NCBI RefSeq assembly: GCF_963678975.1
Contig: NC_089273.1
Span: 34,713,630-34,777,629, forward strand
Direction of reading: 5' to 3'
DNA: 64,000 nucleotides
Origin: Dysidea avara
Taxonomy: Eukaryota; Porifera; Demospongiae; Dictyoceratida; Dysideidae
A program made the position numbers and the translations under genes. Shown piece by piece: positions 1 to 12,317 of the stretch. The notes under the pieces are model-generated. The model was not told where the DNA came from. It did not search any database and saw only the letters and a program-made list of their open reading frames with translations. The number at the start of each line of letters is the position of its first letter. Within the stretch, counting starts at the first letter, position 1.

Positions 1-32
1 TAAGGCAGGCAGGCGGGCGGTCAGGCAGAATA
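1..32. repeat. degenerate GGCA tetranucleotide tract
   Basis: The window opens with imperfect repeats of GGCA/GGCG. This matches the CTGC tetranucleotide arrays at 32025-32215 and 56970-56993, which sit at a fixed place inside a dispersed repeat, so the edge probably cuts such a copy. Confidence 0.5.
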
Positions 33-102
33 TTTGGAGGTGTACGTCATTTCGGGTGATCTCTACTTAAACAATACTAACGTACTGTGTGATAGAACAA
101 AT

Positions 103-607
103 TGTGACTCAATTTGGAAAAACAATCCAAATCGCACATAAGATGAATGGTTTTAATGAATTCAAGTCAGCACACCTTGCCAAGGATAGCAAGCACATGT
201 ATGAAATTCACACGAAAGATGCATCAGTCTATTAGCTTTCAGACCACTTCCAGTACTTGTACAGAGCTTCCTGTAGAGTTTCCTGCGAAATAAGATAGAA
301 AACTGAGCAGTTGGACGAGCGAAGCAGTATGTATCATGAGTGCTGGCTTCTTAGTGGCTGGTATGTAGCAAAATCAACAGAAAAATGTCTGGCCAACATT
401 ATTGCCATCCCCCAGTATATCACTGATTCTTGCCAGCCAGGCCCAGAAACCACTATTCAAGCTCTCCACATCATCCAGAAGAGACATCTGTTAAAACCAT
501 CCACAAGTAGTTTGAGGGTCAAAACTAGTAGTACAATAGCATAGCTATCCACTGATGGTGTTAGTTTGATTTTGCCAGATGTGTGATTTAGTAAAATCTG
601 GTCACCA
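103..607. repeat. non-autonomous element with TGTGAC termini, copy 1
   Basis: The left end reads TGTGACTCAATTTGG and the right end contains the inverse of TGGTGACCAGATTTTAC. A second copy lies at 39412-40059 and shares most of the interior, including segments such as CAAGGATAGCAAGCAC and GAGCAGTTGGACGAG. Short ORFs inside are not conserved in reading frame between the copies. No transposase is seen. Confidence 0.65.
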
Positions 608-959
608 CATGAAATATCACTCAACACGGCTGAGAAATAATCCTTGACTGTATCCTCTTCATTAACTTGTAACATACTGTAGTCCAACTACCTCAAGCAC
701 ACTTGCTTACACGATACAGTCCCTCGTGTCTAATGGAACATTTCAAAAGTTACAGCACTTTGTTTACAGTTATACGTAAAAATCCTAGAGTGTATATACA
801 AAATTTCATGTCTTTTTTTGCTCCAGGCCTTAGAATGTTTCTTGGTACCCTTGACTACTGTTACATCACTCAAAAACTAGACTTTGTTTTTGTTTTTTTC
901 CAATAATGTACACTCAATGTAATGTTCTCTACTGTAAAATTTAGTCTTACATTATTTGT
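608..959. other. no gene recognised
   Basis: AT-rich sequence with short ORFs that lack coding character. No repeat partner was noticed elsewhere in the window. Confidence 0.4.
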
Positions 960-1150
960 CAAAACCAGTCACATATAATATTAATAATATACGTGACTAC
1001 CCAAAAATTCCTTTACACGATGCTGTTGAAGAAGATGATCATCACCTCTTCATCCTGGATAACAGTCAAATCCTGGATAACAGTCACTTATATAGAGTCT
1101 CTTATCACAATGCATTATGGGTTTTGGTTTTAAACATAATATTGTTGTGT
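960..1150. repeat. dispersed repeat ending in an ATGCATTATGGGTTTTGG block
   Basis: Runs from a GTGACTACCCAAAAATTCC block to CACAATGCATTATGGGTTTT. Related copies are at 1985-2175 and 53335-53620, with a partial copy at 59280-59500. Contains a small direct duplication of TCCTGGATAACAGTCA. Confidence 0.55.
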
Positions 1151-1984
1151 AAGCCAAAGAGATTGCAGTACAGTATGTCGAAATCTTGATGTTAACCTGA
1201 TCATTGTCACATGTAACCTGCTGAGCAAAACTCTAACCATAGTTTGCAAAACTCTGTTTTAGAGATAAATCATACAAGTTTATGAGATAAACCACATTGA
1301 AATGCACTGGGTAAAAATGCATACTATAAAATATATATTTACATTCTTTGGTAAACAGTGAAGCAATACTTGAATTGATACCAGTACATTTGCCTTTTCA
1401 TGGAGGTACAAATGTGAGTTATGTGTGTTTGTTTATGTTACAGTAAAATCTAATGTTATTGTCACAGTTTGTAAGCTTGAACAGCTTTCTTACTTAATGG
1501 CATGGGAGGATAAGGCCATAAACTGTACCTTAATGAATTCCTCAGTTCATTGTGAACACAGTGAGACACGTCCTAACCACATAGCCTACTGCACAACTGA
1601 TTAAATGAGCACCTGTAAACAGTCACTGTACAAAAAAATTGTTTTGCTCTTCCTGCTGTCTATTGCTATATATAACTCCAAAAGTTTCACTACTGAAACT
1701 CTAACAGCCCATTATTTTTCCCTCTAGACAACAATGAAGTTATAAAATAAATAAAGGTTAGGGAAAATTCAAACTAGTCGGGTTGCTGAGATTTTGTTCA
1801 GTGGGTTACAAATGGCACCAAACAATAATACCACTTTAGTATGCCTACGCAGTTATGGTCCTAGCTATGAGACTTTATAAAATCATTCATGTTGTACTGT
1901 TTAATGAAAACACAGTTCTTTCATTACAAAATTATTAACACACTTTTACATTTTATTTTACTGGCTTTTGAAGGAGCTCAGGTG

Positions 1985-2175
1985 AAGGTCAGACTAAATC
2001 AAGTCACATATATTTAAAATATATACATGACTGTCTAAAAATTACAATTTCATACACATAGCCAGTTTGAACGGACTACTCCACATCATCATCCAACACA
2101 CATGTAGTACACTTATATAATGTCACTTGTTACAATGCATTGTGGGTTTTGGTTTATACAAAATAATGTTTTTCA
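1985..2175. repeat. dispersed repeat, second copy
   Basis: Shares ATGACTGTCTAAAAATT and the AATGCATTGTGGGTTTTGG block with the copies at 960-1150 and 53335-53620, in the same orientation. Non-coding. Confidence 0.55.
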
Positions 2176-3170
2176 TCTATTAAGTAGGGCTAAAACGAAT
2201 ATGTGACCCCATTTTGGAAAACCATACATCTGGGCACATGCAAAATTTGTGGGAATTAAATTTCAGTGATTTTTTTTTTAATAATTTTTTTTTTTTTTGC
2301 ATATTCTGATAAAGCAACTATTAAGCCTTCTTGCTGTGAAATTTCACACACATAGCTTCTTTTATCTAGGAGATATACTGAATTATATCAGACCATGTAG
2401 TAGTTTCACAACGTGTGGGACAACAATTAACTTACAAATTGGGTGATTTGTTCATTCCCAAAATCAAACATTTTCTTGTCTTTAGACAATAATACAAGTG
2501 CTTTAATTGAGAAAAAGCACAAAGAACAAATGATTAAACTCTCAAGAATCTCTTTTCATTAATATTAAATTGTAAGAATGGTGATCTTTATCAACAAAGC
2601 GATTTGTCCTCACAAAAGAGTTCTCATTTTAGCTGTTTAACTAAAGACAACTCATGTGTCATAATTGAGAAGCCATCAACATCGCTGCATATTAACTTCA
2701 TTAGAGGTCACAGCACTATTTAACAAGGATCAATTAATAGAGTGATTCCAGAAACTTCTGAAAATCCATGTTACTACGTAATTGCTACACCATAATATGA
2801 GATCAACAGCTAATCAAAAGTGATGTCAAAATACATTGGAGCCTATGGAAAACAGACTTTTGTGGTTAATTTAAGGCACCCCAGTAAAGCCATACAAGAA
2901 GCCAAAAAGTGCACTGCATACTTTAGCCTTATTGAAATATGGACTATTGAAATTTGCATTTACACCGATGGAACCAAAAATTTCTTTGAATTGGACTTCT
3001 TCTAGCATCAGTGTTTGAAGAGAATTGTTCTTCACGTATCTCACCCTGAAAGTTGCCCAAGCAATCACTATGAACTCTTGTTATAAACATGCATAACCCT
3101 CTCTCCCACCCCCGCCCACGACCACATGTCAAGTGCTACATGTACAGCGGGCACATCTATGTGTAGCTAC
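2176..3170. other. no gene recognised
   Basis: AT-rich. A TGTGACC-type terminus like that of the 103-607 element starts at 2202, but no matching right end was found. Short T-runs lie near 2270-2300. The ORFs around 2820-3130 overlap on both strands and look like noise. Confidence 0.4.
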
Positions 3171-3172
3171 AA

Positions 3173-3192
3173 CACGTACGTACGTACGTACC
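3173..3192. repeat. ACGT microsatellite
   Basis: Four to five perfect ACGT units, self-complementary. A similar short run occurs near 28403-28420. Confidence 0.9.
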
Positions 3193-3333
3193 AGTCATCA
3201 TACATAGTAGCATTGTTTGTTAAAATATCAAAATCAACAGCTTCTCTCGCTCGCTCTTGCTCGTCTAAGTTGTCTTCTTGTACGGTTCTCTGCCAGGTGG
3301 CGCTTACCGCAAGATTTTAAGAGGCGCTCTGCG

Positions 3334-3484
3334 ATGTACTTTTTTAGTGATGTAATCATAGATAATATACCCACCGATGTAATCCATCGGATGGCTGTCA
3401 GGATGGCCGAGGAAGACGCAGATTTGTTTCAGACTCTAGATGGAGAGTTTAGTCGATCCAGAGGTGGAACTACCATCAGACTTG
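3334..3484 (+). CDS. putative first coding exon of an unrecognised gene
   Basis: Fifty codons plus one base open from ATG at 3334 and end at a plausible splice donor (G, then GTAATT at 3485), so phase 1. The peptide begins MYFFSDVIID and is acidic in the middle (AEEDADLFQTLDGEF). The upstream 120 bases are richer in CpG than the surroundings, as at a promoter. The same frame is open upstream to 3217, so the start is uncertain. No next exon could be joined with certainty. Function unknown; no family recognised. Confidence 0.3.
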
Positions 3485-4200
3485 GTAATTCGTGATGTTT
3501 GTTTGTTGCACGTGCTTGCGGCAATTTGTAACCTTGTGTATTTGTTGTGAAGGCTGTAAGCAGTACGATTGCTTCATTCGCGTTTTAGCACCGTTGGGGT
3601 TCTTAGAAGCGGAACAGTTGTCTGTTTTGTTCGCGGCATTTAACTTGGCGCGTTTGTGTTACAGCTTTCACAGATTTATTTATAGTGGTTTACTTACTGT
3701 AGAAGAGAAAACATTTTAAATGTCAATTTACAGCTATGTTAGTACATCCTGGTCAGCAGAAGCTGTTTGGTGTTGATGAGGGGTCTGCAACGTAGCCAAA
3801 AATTGCTTACAGATTTAGGGATTCAACTATTAAAAGATTTAGTGGCTGCCAGTAAACTAATGTTTAGTATCCTGAAGAATCTGAAGTTGTACCAGAATCT
3901 GACTAAGATGTGATAAAAGCTGTATGAGATTCAGAGACCTCAACCAGAAAGTGCACTTGGAAGTGACACCTGAGGTTAACATGAGTGAGATTTGATTATG
4001 CGTGAGGTCTCGTCTTATAGAAAAATTCTTGTAAAATTGCAAAATTCACAACTTTCTTAGGCTTTAGACTCTATTTCACATTACACTCAGATTACTTACC
4101 TCATCCACAGCTGTTTCTGCTGTAGGTTCGGAAATACCAGCTGGTTTTCTTGTGATAATACTAGCGCCATGGCAATTATGCGGCTTCAAGTGACAAAATA
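3485..4200. other. no gene recognised
   Basis: Possible intron of the preceding exon. A short inverted pair (TTTAGACTCTATTT near 4064 and its inverse near 4228) surrounds the poly-C tract and may mark a small MITE. Confidence 0.3.
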
Positions 4201-4201
4201 A

Positions 4202-4222
4202 CCCCCCCCCCCCCCCCCCCCC
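4202..4222. repeat. poly-C tract (21 C)
   Basis: Uninterrupted homopolymer. A second one of 25 C lies at 46467-46491. Confidence 0.95.
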
Positions 4223-4739
4223 TGCCTAAATAGAGTCTAATTTCAGTTATACCTCTCCATTTTTAGCCATTAGGGCACTGTTTTGTGCTTTGCCAAGAAG
4301 TCTGAAGGAAATTAACTTACATGGTAGCTTAGGAATTGCAATGTGTGAGATGGAAAACATGCATAAGACAACAATCTGATGCATGTGTCTCACATGTAAT
4401 GTGTGAGAGTTGAGGTGTCTGGAATTAGCTGTGTTGTGGACCCCTCGGGTATTGAAGGTGTATTATAATTTGTGTATTGTATATCAAATGTTTAGCTGCT
4501 TTTGTATACCTCTAGTAATGTGGATTAGTAAAGTATATAATGTTTGTTGCTAAGTTGTAATGCACACAAATGGTATTAGACATTCAGTAAATGTGACCTG
4601 ATATGCAAGAATCCAATAATGTTAGTGTGAGCCTAATTTTATAGTAGAATGCAATAAACGCAATGGGTGGAGTATTTATGAAATTGTAAAAAAAAAATCT
4701 GTATTTTAAAAAACACTTCTTTCACAGTGAAGGTAGGTG

Positions 4740-5545
4740 ATAAAAGTTGGTAGCATTGTGATACCCAAAACAGGAAGAGTTCCAAAACATTGTTACATGT
4801 TAGTACTCCTAAAGAGACATGATATGAGCATTAGTCTGCCTTGTGTTGGATAAATGATTCATGATCATTATTTTTTCACATTTTTGTCTTTGCCCTGATC
4901 GTAGGAAAGGCCTGGAAGACAAAACTTATCCAGCAATGAATTCACCTGTTCATGGAGAATCCGATGGTGTAAGCTGCATCTTACTAGAGCAGAGGTGATT
5001 ATAATTTAATGATCAGACAATGGTCAGACCAGCTTGGTGGTTGATCTCACATGGCTGCCAGCCAATCAGCCACAACACTATTTACCTCAAAAATATTTGG
5101 TGTACAGTGGCCTCACCTAGTTAGTTTAATCTCCTAGCAACAGAACATTGTTATTGTGTCAACAAGAGTAAGAATACAGGTGAGAACCACAGCCTACACC
5201 CAACCTTGACAAATGTCAGACCAAACAAGGAAATGGATGGCAATCTTGCTAATTGGTCAGTAAACAGTTGGGGACTGTTACAATCACTCCTGGTAGAGGA
5301 CTGGGTTTGTAATTTATGATTGTTAAATTAAGCTCCTGTAGTTTATATCTATACTGTCACTACTAATCATTTTTTCTATTGTTGCCACTTTGTAGCACTG
5401 TAACTTCAAAACTTCAAGGCTTCTAGAGCCGAAACTTTGGTTGACCATCTCTTTGGCTATCTAGATAAAGAAAATGTCCTAAAATGGAATTCAAAAAATG
5501 TGCTAACTTATGGGGTTCTTGCAGATCCAGTCACACATGATAGTT
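4740..5545 (+). repeat. duplicated block X, copy A, with an exon-like core
   Basis: Aligns with 14820-15315 by shared blocks: ATTAGTCTGCCTTG, the exon-like core at 4905-4968, GCTCCTGTAGTTTAT, and a right end GCAGATCCAGTCACA that resembles the TGTGACC terminal family. Copy A has an extra ~300 bases (about 4985-5290). The core can be read KGLEDKTYPAMNSPVHGE in both copies with mostly conservative changes. It is bordered by GTAG on the left and GTAAGC on the right, so it looks like a duplicated exon. Confidence 0.6.
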
Positions 5546-5843
5546 GTTTTTGAACATGTTTGTGTTGTTTGTGTGACACATGTTAGTTTGTTTGTCGACT
5601 CTGTTTAGCTAATGGTTTTGTAAACTTGTTAGTGTAGTTAGACTGGTAGTCTTTCAAGGTTACTCAGTCTAACTGATTATAGAGTAGTATTGGATTATGT
5701 GTTAGCTGTATGATACTGTTATAGACATAATCGCATTTGATTAGGAATCAAACCTTTTAAGTTGTGCAGTTGTTTATGTACACATCTGTTGCTAGTAGCA
5801 ACTATTATAGCCTTAAGCATTTTGTCAGCTACTTAAGTGTATA
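5546..5843. other. no gene recognised
   Basis: AT-rich with GTTTGT-rich stretches. No repeat partner noticed. Confidence 0.35.
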
Positions 5844-5980
5844 CAGTAGGTACTCAATTATCCAGACACTCAATTATCCAGAACAGTACAAATGACAGTT
5901 CTATTAGGGTATTTTGACAAATTCACTTGTCTGAACACATTTGAACTGGTATACAGGTGTTCAGATAATGGAGAACCCAA
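5844..5980. mobile_element. small pogo/Tigger-like MITE
   Basis: The left end has CTCAATTATCCAGA twice and the right end has TTCAGATAATGGAG, an inverted arrangement. A related copy lies at 16340-16537. Family assignment is by resemblance of the ATTATCC termini only. No transposase. Confidence 0.4.
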
Positions 5981-6729
5981 TGTATCTATATTGAACTATG
6001 TTGTGTATACAGGAAATGTTGGATGTACTCAACTCCCACTTGAATAGATTTTCAGTTTGTTTTGCCATTCATCAAGTCTTAATATTCATTTGTTATATAT
6101 TGAGATCAAGCTTCACACATAATCTACAATGTAATGTATCACTTTGTACATCATGTATTGTTTCCTTCAGTGTTAGCAAGTTTATATTTTAGTGGCACTT
6201 CAAACTTTGTTTAAAAGTTGTAGCCTTGTAAAGTATGAAATGTTTTTATTTGTTTTGTTTAACTTAACAAAATGTTTATTTATATCCTTTACTAAAGTAA
6301 TTATTTAGTGGAAAAGGAAACAAGGTATAATTCTTTTTAAACATCTCCTCTGCTTGAAAAGTTTTGTTATGTTTAAGCTAATAGGTAGAACCAACCATGC
6401 TTTTATTCATTTGACCCCTAAACCTGCAGAGAACTTTGGTGAATGCATGTTTACACAATATAGGCAGGCATGGTGACACTAGGTGGGGTAACTTAATTCT
6501 TACAGCCTACAAATATACATCGATTACAAGTGTGTTCACTTGGCTACTTGGAGAAGGTTAACTTTACACTGTAGCTACAGTGGCTTACTTGTTATGAAGT
6601 GATGGAACAGCAACAAGTCACGTCTTTGTGTTTCAAAATTCTTGCCACGTGTTTAATTTTGATTGTGGGTTTACTACCATACCACATAAAACAATTAGAA
6701 GTCATACCAGAATATAGTGTTGTAGTGTA
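5981..6729. other. no gene recognised
   Basis: AT-rich and non-coding by inspection. The 64-codon ORF at 5998-6192 has no recognisable features. Confidence 0.35.
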
Positions 6730-6992
6730 CTGAGGATTTCCAAATCTTTGCAACATGTTTGAAATGCAAAGTGGAAAACGTGACCCAGTACATCACTTCT
6801 TGCCTTTTACTCATGTGATGGAATAGACCACACCAACGGTTGTGATTCAATTAGTTGCTTGTTGATTGATTTCATGCTTGTGTGTCAGTGTTTCACTTGT
6901 CTCATGACAATTGTAAATTACATGTCATAGGCAGGCATGTGAACGCAGTGCACTTAGGGGCTAAGTCGTTGCAAAGATTTGGAAATCCTCAG
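6730..6992. mobile_element. 263-bp MITE with perfect 25-bp terminal inverted repeats
   Basis: The first and last 25 bases (6730-6754 and 6968-6992) are exact inverse copies beginning CTGAGGATTTCCAAATCTTT. A related right half lies at about 28660-28755. No coding capacity and no clear target-site duplication. Confidence 0.75.
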
Positions 6993-7225
6993 CAATAATT
7001 TGTTTTTGATTTTTTCACTGTTTGATGTTGCTTCAGCACAACAGATACATTTTGTCATACCACAGTATGTGCTTCATGTTGTGTTATGGCTTCCTTTAGT
7101 TTGTAATGAGAATCATCGCAAGTTTTCTGTTGTGACTAAATTGATTACAGAGGTCCTTCTCGTAATGAAACAGGCTAAACAGGCTGAACAAGGCAACTTC
7201 ACTATTTCACTAATTGATAGTTAGG
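6993..7225. repeat. degenerate fragment of the WDTKED repeat family
   Basis: Contains a decayed version of the block TTTTTTCACTGTTTGA...GCATACCGCAGTACG found at 33770-33840, 54600-54680 and 57570-57630. Reading frames are broken. Confidence 0.45.
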
Positions 7226-7356
7226 GAACATGTTCAGATGATGACATTCTTTTTTTTTCTAATGTCAGGTAAAATGAACTGAACAAACAACAACAACAAC
7301 AGACCAAATGTTAGAATCCCAATGGTGCTAAAACACGAATGAAGCAATCGGATATT

Positions 7357-9268
7357 AGAACAATATTTCTGTGATATGTTGATCAGTTTTTGTAACTTGG
7401 GTCTTGTTACTATTTACCACCTGTGTTAGAGAGGTAAACAATTATAAGTTTACTGTACTGATTTAGGATATTATAACCAAAACCCACAATCAGTTGTAGA
7501 ATATACATGTATATAATGAATTCAGTAATCTTGACAAACAGTTCTTAATCATTATTCTGTTGTACTATACTTGTATAATTTTTGGCAAGACTTTTTGCTG
7601 AGCATCAAGTCTTTGAAATCATTACAAAGGACAGGCTCTATTGGTTCATTGTCCACTAGTATAGCAGCAGGTAAATAACCTCTGTTAATGATCTATAATA
7701 TTCCACTCTGTGTGGGCAGTTCAAAAGTACTGCCACTGTCATAACTTGTATATGGCACTAATGCAGACTGCATTGAGTGCATTTTATCTTATAATGAACT
7801 GGTTCTGGCTTTGCAGACCGTAACAATACATTATACCCCCTGTAAGTTATAATGTACTAATCACAGTGCAATATATTGCACTGACCATGGTTTTGTACAG
7901 CATTGCACAATTGCTGGCAGCCGAGACCACCATCGAATGAGTGGGAAGACACTTCACAATTCACTTAAATTCTTTTTTAGCCTAACATGTAAAAGTCTAT
8001 TGTGGGTCCATAATCTCACTAAACATCACCAGATCAAAGGTCAACCAAGCAGCTTATGGCAATCAAAAAAGCCAACATGGTAGCCACAGCTCTAGTCTAC
8101 ATATATATAATCATACTTATATACCTTATTAGTCTGATTGTATCTGAGTCTAGGTTAACCCATTAACGGCTACTGCCACCATATAGCGGCATGGCATCAT
8201 AACTCACTCATAGAATAAACTTTAGCCTTGCTGTAACTTGTAAAACGCGTTTCATAGCAAGATGCTCTAGTACTGAAACGGACACGCCCATAGAGGTCCC
8301 ATTTCTGAGATAACCAGATCTTTCCCAGACTAGTGTGCATTTGTTATGTAATAGCGTAAAGTGTAACCTGTTATAATAGGAGAATTAAATCGTTCTTCAA
8401 CTTAAAATCTAGTAGCTGATAACAAAGAATGTGTTATAACATTGATGGAGACAAGTAAAGTCGACAGTCAGCTGCTTTATCCCAGACATGGCATGGTGGA
8501 CACGATTGCAGATACGCATGCGCAATAGCAGAAATGGGACAAATCACAAAAAACCAGCTGTGGAATAGATCACACATTAAGTAAACTGTATAGAATAGTT
8601 CTTTGGAGTGTAATACACCATAGTAAATACCTAGTAGGGATTCTGTTGTTTGTTCGGGCCGGTTTTTACCGAAGTTTAGACTTTGTTGTCTAATAACTTC
8701 GTTGCGGTTACTGTTATGTAAACAAAAATAACACAGTCGACCTCCTTAGTTTATAGCGAGCATTTAGATATATGGTTACTAAGTAGTTCTGTGTACTGGA
8801 CGGTTAGTATGGTTCGATTCGGCAGTTTGGCCAGGGGTCCTGGCAAATTTGGCCGTCAATGGGTTAAACCATCTTCAACATGAGTCAACAAAACAATTGT
8901 ACTTTAAATATTATTCACTGTTACATTTGATTGTGGCAGCCAGTTTTGTCTTGCCACTCGATATTAGTTAGGTTTGTTTACTTAGACCATTTTTAGTTGT
9001 ATTTCTTTGAGTGAACTATCACAGGTGGTCAAATTGATCATTTATGCTGAGTGCCACATGATGATTGTGAGCCAAACAGTGAATTCAGGTTAGTGCTATA
9101 GTCCATAGCATTAGTGTTGGTCAGCGCAATATCTCAGGTGGCTGCAGTAATGTAGAGGGAACATCACCGCAACGTTCAACTTGGTAATCCACGATCAATT
9201 TTAGCGATCTGGTCTTTATAAGAGGTGCAGCTACCTTGTGATGCTATCCTGGTCCTGGTCAGTAATAC
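7357..9268. repeat. duplicated block Y, copy A (interrupted by a piggyBac-like MITE)
   Basis: Collinear with 13529-14725. Shared blocks include TCTGTGATATGTTGATCAGT, an exon-like stretch at about 7575-7670 reading FWQDFLLSIKSLKSLQRTGS and ending at a GTAAAT donor, a TATGGCACT block, and GTGGCAGCCAGTTTTGTCTT. Copy A is longer only because of the 705-bp insertion at 8159-8863. Its right end abuts the truncated reverse transcriptase at 9265. Confidence 0.8.
8159..8863. mobile_element. piggyBac-like non-autonomous transposon
   Basis: A 705-bp element begins CCCATTAACGGC and ends GCCGTCAATGGG, giving imperfect inverted termini that start CCC and end GGG. It is flanked by TTAA at 8155-8158 and 8864-8867. 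The paralogous block Y copy B has the empty site, a single TTAA at about 14333-14338. TTAA duplication with CCC/GGG ends is the piggyBac hallmark. No ORF longer than 60 codons lies inside, so it would depend on a transposase elsewhere. Confidence 0.85.
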
Positions 9269-10934
9269 ATAACAGTTGTGCAATGACCAAAAGGCAGGCA
9301 CTGAAATTCGTACATTTGCTCTTGCCACTGGAACCATAGCCACTGACGATGTTTCTGATGGATTTAGTTGGAGAAATGGGCATTCTTGAGATCCATCTTT
9401 ATCATCCAGTCTCCCTCCTGAATTAAATTCTGCACTAGTTAGATGGATACTTTCCATCTTGAAATGTTCCCAAATAACATAATAGTTTAGTTGCCTGAGG
9501 TTTATTATGGGCCTTTGGGAGCCATCTTTTTTTGGTACCAGAAACATTCTGGACAGAATCCTTGGGTTTGTGGATTGGATATAACAGAGATTGCTCTCTT
9601 CTCCAGGAGTTTGTGAATTTCTACATTCATAAGTTTAGTCTCCTTCTCTGAGAGGTAAAGTGAAGTTGGAGGACTCAACTACCTGAGCTGTTCCCAGAAT
9701 TCTATTTTGTAGCCCTGAATAGTGTTTATGACCCAGGGATCTAATGTCACTTTCATCTAATTTGCCACTGCCAGGTGTAAACGACCTGATCGATGCAAGC
9801 TGTGACTTAATGATGGCTGAGCTGGGAAATTCTGTTGCACCCACTGAAGGGCTGTAGCTGTAGAGGTATTGTGTGTACTGTGTACACCGTTTCTTATTAA
9901 GTTTGCTACATGTGATACATTTGTACAATTTGTATGAATTGCAGAAACAATGCCCCATTTTGGGGGAGTCTAGAACTGAATTGTCTATGGCTATTCTCGC
10001 CCTCTGGAGGCTGGCTTCTGGAAGATCCTTTTTGGATCATCAAAAGTTTTGGGTGTTGGTACGACTGGTATCTGAACTGCAGCTGGTATCTGCCTCTCCT
10101 GGAGCCGCTTCCGTAAGAGGAGCTCCCTTGGAAAAAACTGCTTCGATATAAACTTGGTGGTTGTATGCCTCAACACTTGAACAGCTTCAGCCCAGTCTTT
10201 GATCTTTTGCTCAATGCCTTCTCCGAATAGGCAGGGGACTGACTTCAAAGAGTCTATGTCCTTGGATAGTCCTTTAACATCTCGGTTCATCCGGTTTAAA
10301 ATTTTTGTGTGTTGCACATGGCTTACATGGGCATTGCATTGCCCAAAAACAGCAGTGCTTGCTGCATGGCGGCGCCCACCAAGTCAGGGTCTGGTTCATC
10401 TTTGCCTAGCTTTTCAAATGCTGCCACAAGGGGTCCAACGGTGTCCAGATAAAAGTTCTGGAAGTGGGAGAGCTGGCTGTCTTCATCCGTGCACGGCATC
10501 CTTCTTGATGACGTCTTCACTTATGGAGTCGAGCTTGGGGCATCTCGTAGCATCACACTCTGGTACTCGGAATTTCTCTTCCCACACCTTGCAGGTTTTG
10601 TTTTCTATTGGCTTTTTTAGCCTGAAGGCCAGATTAAGGAAGGCAGTAGTTGACTCTTGGATAGGATAGGTACCGATATCCGATTGTGAAATTTCAGCCC
10701 CACTTCTTGTGATTCTAGTAAGGCCCTTTGTGGGTCTGGGGCAGCTGAATGGACCGTTTTTGGGTCCTCAACACTGTTTACGTTGCTTTCTGCGGTAGTG
10801 TTCTTCAGAGTGATGGCCTTCGCCAGCGTGGTGATTGTCTCCGTCATTTCTCTCACTTACCTGGATAATCTGTCAATTTGGGTTTGTACATCAGGCTGGG
10901 TTGCGGGCGTCGGTGGAATTTGCTCCTCAGACAT
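9265..10934 (-). pseudogene. truncated DIRS-like retrotransposon (gag-like and 5' reverse transcriptase)
   Basis: Reading on the - strand, a gag-like ORF starts with MSEEQIPPTP at 10934 and is soon broken by a stop. Gag-like pieces follow, with ALLFLGNA at about 10330, then KIKDWAEAVQVLR at about 10180. The reverse transcriptase N-terminus follows with FLVPKKDGSQRPIINLRQL (about 9540) and EHFKMESIHL. A frameshift occurs after this; the next frame reads WMIKMDLKNAHFS and LPFG. The FKMEGI-type context is typical of DIRS/Ngaro elements, known for tyrosine recombinases. The recombinase, RNase H and the catalytic YLDD region are missing because homology stops near 9265 at the edge of block Y. Several stops and frameshifts mark it as dead. 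A Ty3/gypsy origin is a weaker alternative. Confidence 0.75.
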
Positions 10935-12011
10935 CGTTGACGGAACTACTAGAGTCGGTAGAGTACACTTGCAGAGCTGTCACTTAGTTTCAAGCTAGAA
11001 GAAAAAGCTGATGAGTTCACCTTTAGAAGCATTATATAGGGACTCTGTTTAACACCTTTTTCATGTTTAAATGTGACTCATCCACATTATAAACACCTTG
11101 TATGCTTATAAGAGCTGTTTTATGTCAGTGGAAAAAGAGCAATACAAAGTTGATTATGTGAATGAATTCTTCGAAATATAATCGTTGTAATTATTCTACG
11201 TATACTGAAGTGTGGAATTCTTAAATTTTCCTTACAATTGCTGTTGTCCATAAAATGAAAACTTTTTATGTTCTTGATATGCAAAGGCAACTAAAATTGT
11301 GTGGCCTATTTCCTAGGCTTAATTGTCAAAGAAGTGGTCACTAATGTATTATTTTATAAGTGTACTTACAACTTCTGATTATGGTTTTAGTTGTTGAGGA
11401 TTTGTGTATGAATCAGAGAAGGTTGGTCACTCATCTAAAAAAGTTGAAGCCATTCAATCCCGTCACCTCAGTGTTGATATAAAGTATTCTAATGTACTAA
11501 TTGATATCAATAAATTATGACTCTTTTCAATTACCCAACACTGTGTGTGGCATTTGTACCTATCTAATAAACACTATATTAGGTGTACTTCTCATCATGT
11601 TTTAGAAACAGACAAAAATCTTTCAAACGCAGATTTACCTTATGTTATACTACAATGCTTGGATAAAGCTTACGATAGTATCTGTTAGCCACAGTGTATC
11701 ATGGTCCAAACCATATATTCATAGGATATTTTGTTCATGAGTTATATGTGTTTGAATGCATTCGTGTAACGAGTGCTGTGTTCATGTTTAATAAAACATT
11801 TTTTATTAACTTTGCAGCCAAAGGGTTAATTAAGCCTAAAACTTTGTACAATTATTTATTTGACTATTTAAAACTTTATTTTCAGGTAACCTCTAAAGTT
11901 AGTTTCCATTGTATTACAGAGCAAACCAACATCATTTAGCTTATCAAGCAACTTTTTCATTTGAAGTAGCTCAACAATTTGTATTTTTTTCACTGTTTCT
12001 ATTCCTGTAAG
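10935..12011. other. no gene recognised
   Basis: The 5' flank of the DIRS-like element, then AT-rich sequence. The 81-codon ORF at 11694-11939 has no coding features that I recognise. Confidence 0.35.
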
Positions 12012-12133
12012 ATTTATGGAGACAGTCAATAACCAGATGACCAATGATGAAGAAGATGTTCAAGTATGCACATTGCTTGCATCACTACCAGAGGAGAGAT
12101 GTCGGTCATTACAAAGAGGATTGTCTTTTACTG
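12012..12133 (+). CDS. putative exon A of a spliced gene of unknown function
   Basis: After a TTTCTATTCCTGTAAG acceptor the frame contains ATG at 12016. It reads METVNNQMTNDEEDVQV and ends LQRGLSFTG at a consensus donor (GTACGTAG from 12134), phase 1. The one carried G joins exactly with the exon at 12587 to keep the frame open. The peptide is acidic at its start and has one CTLLASLPEERC stretch. I do not recognise the family. The ATG could be the initiator or internal. Confidence 0.5.
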
Positions 12134-12265
12134 GTACGTAGTCCATGAAATCAGGAGGAATCCAAAGGAAGATGGAGGGATTTTGTGGAGTAGTTACACG
12201 ATAAATGGTGGATGGTTACGACATTGTAAATTAACTTCATGACCAGAGATTGTCTGAGCAACAAA

Positions 12266-12266
<1 letters not shown>

Positions 12267-12312
<46 letters not shown>

Positions 12313-12317
12313 TGTGT

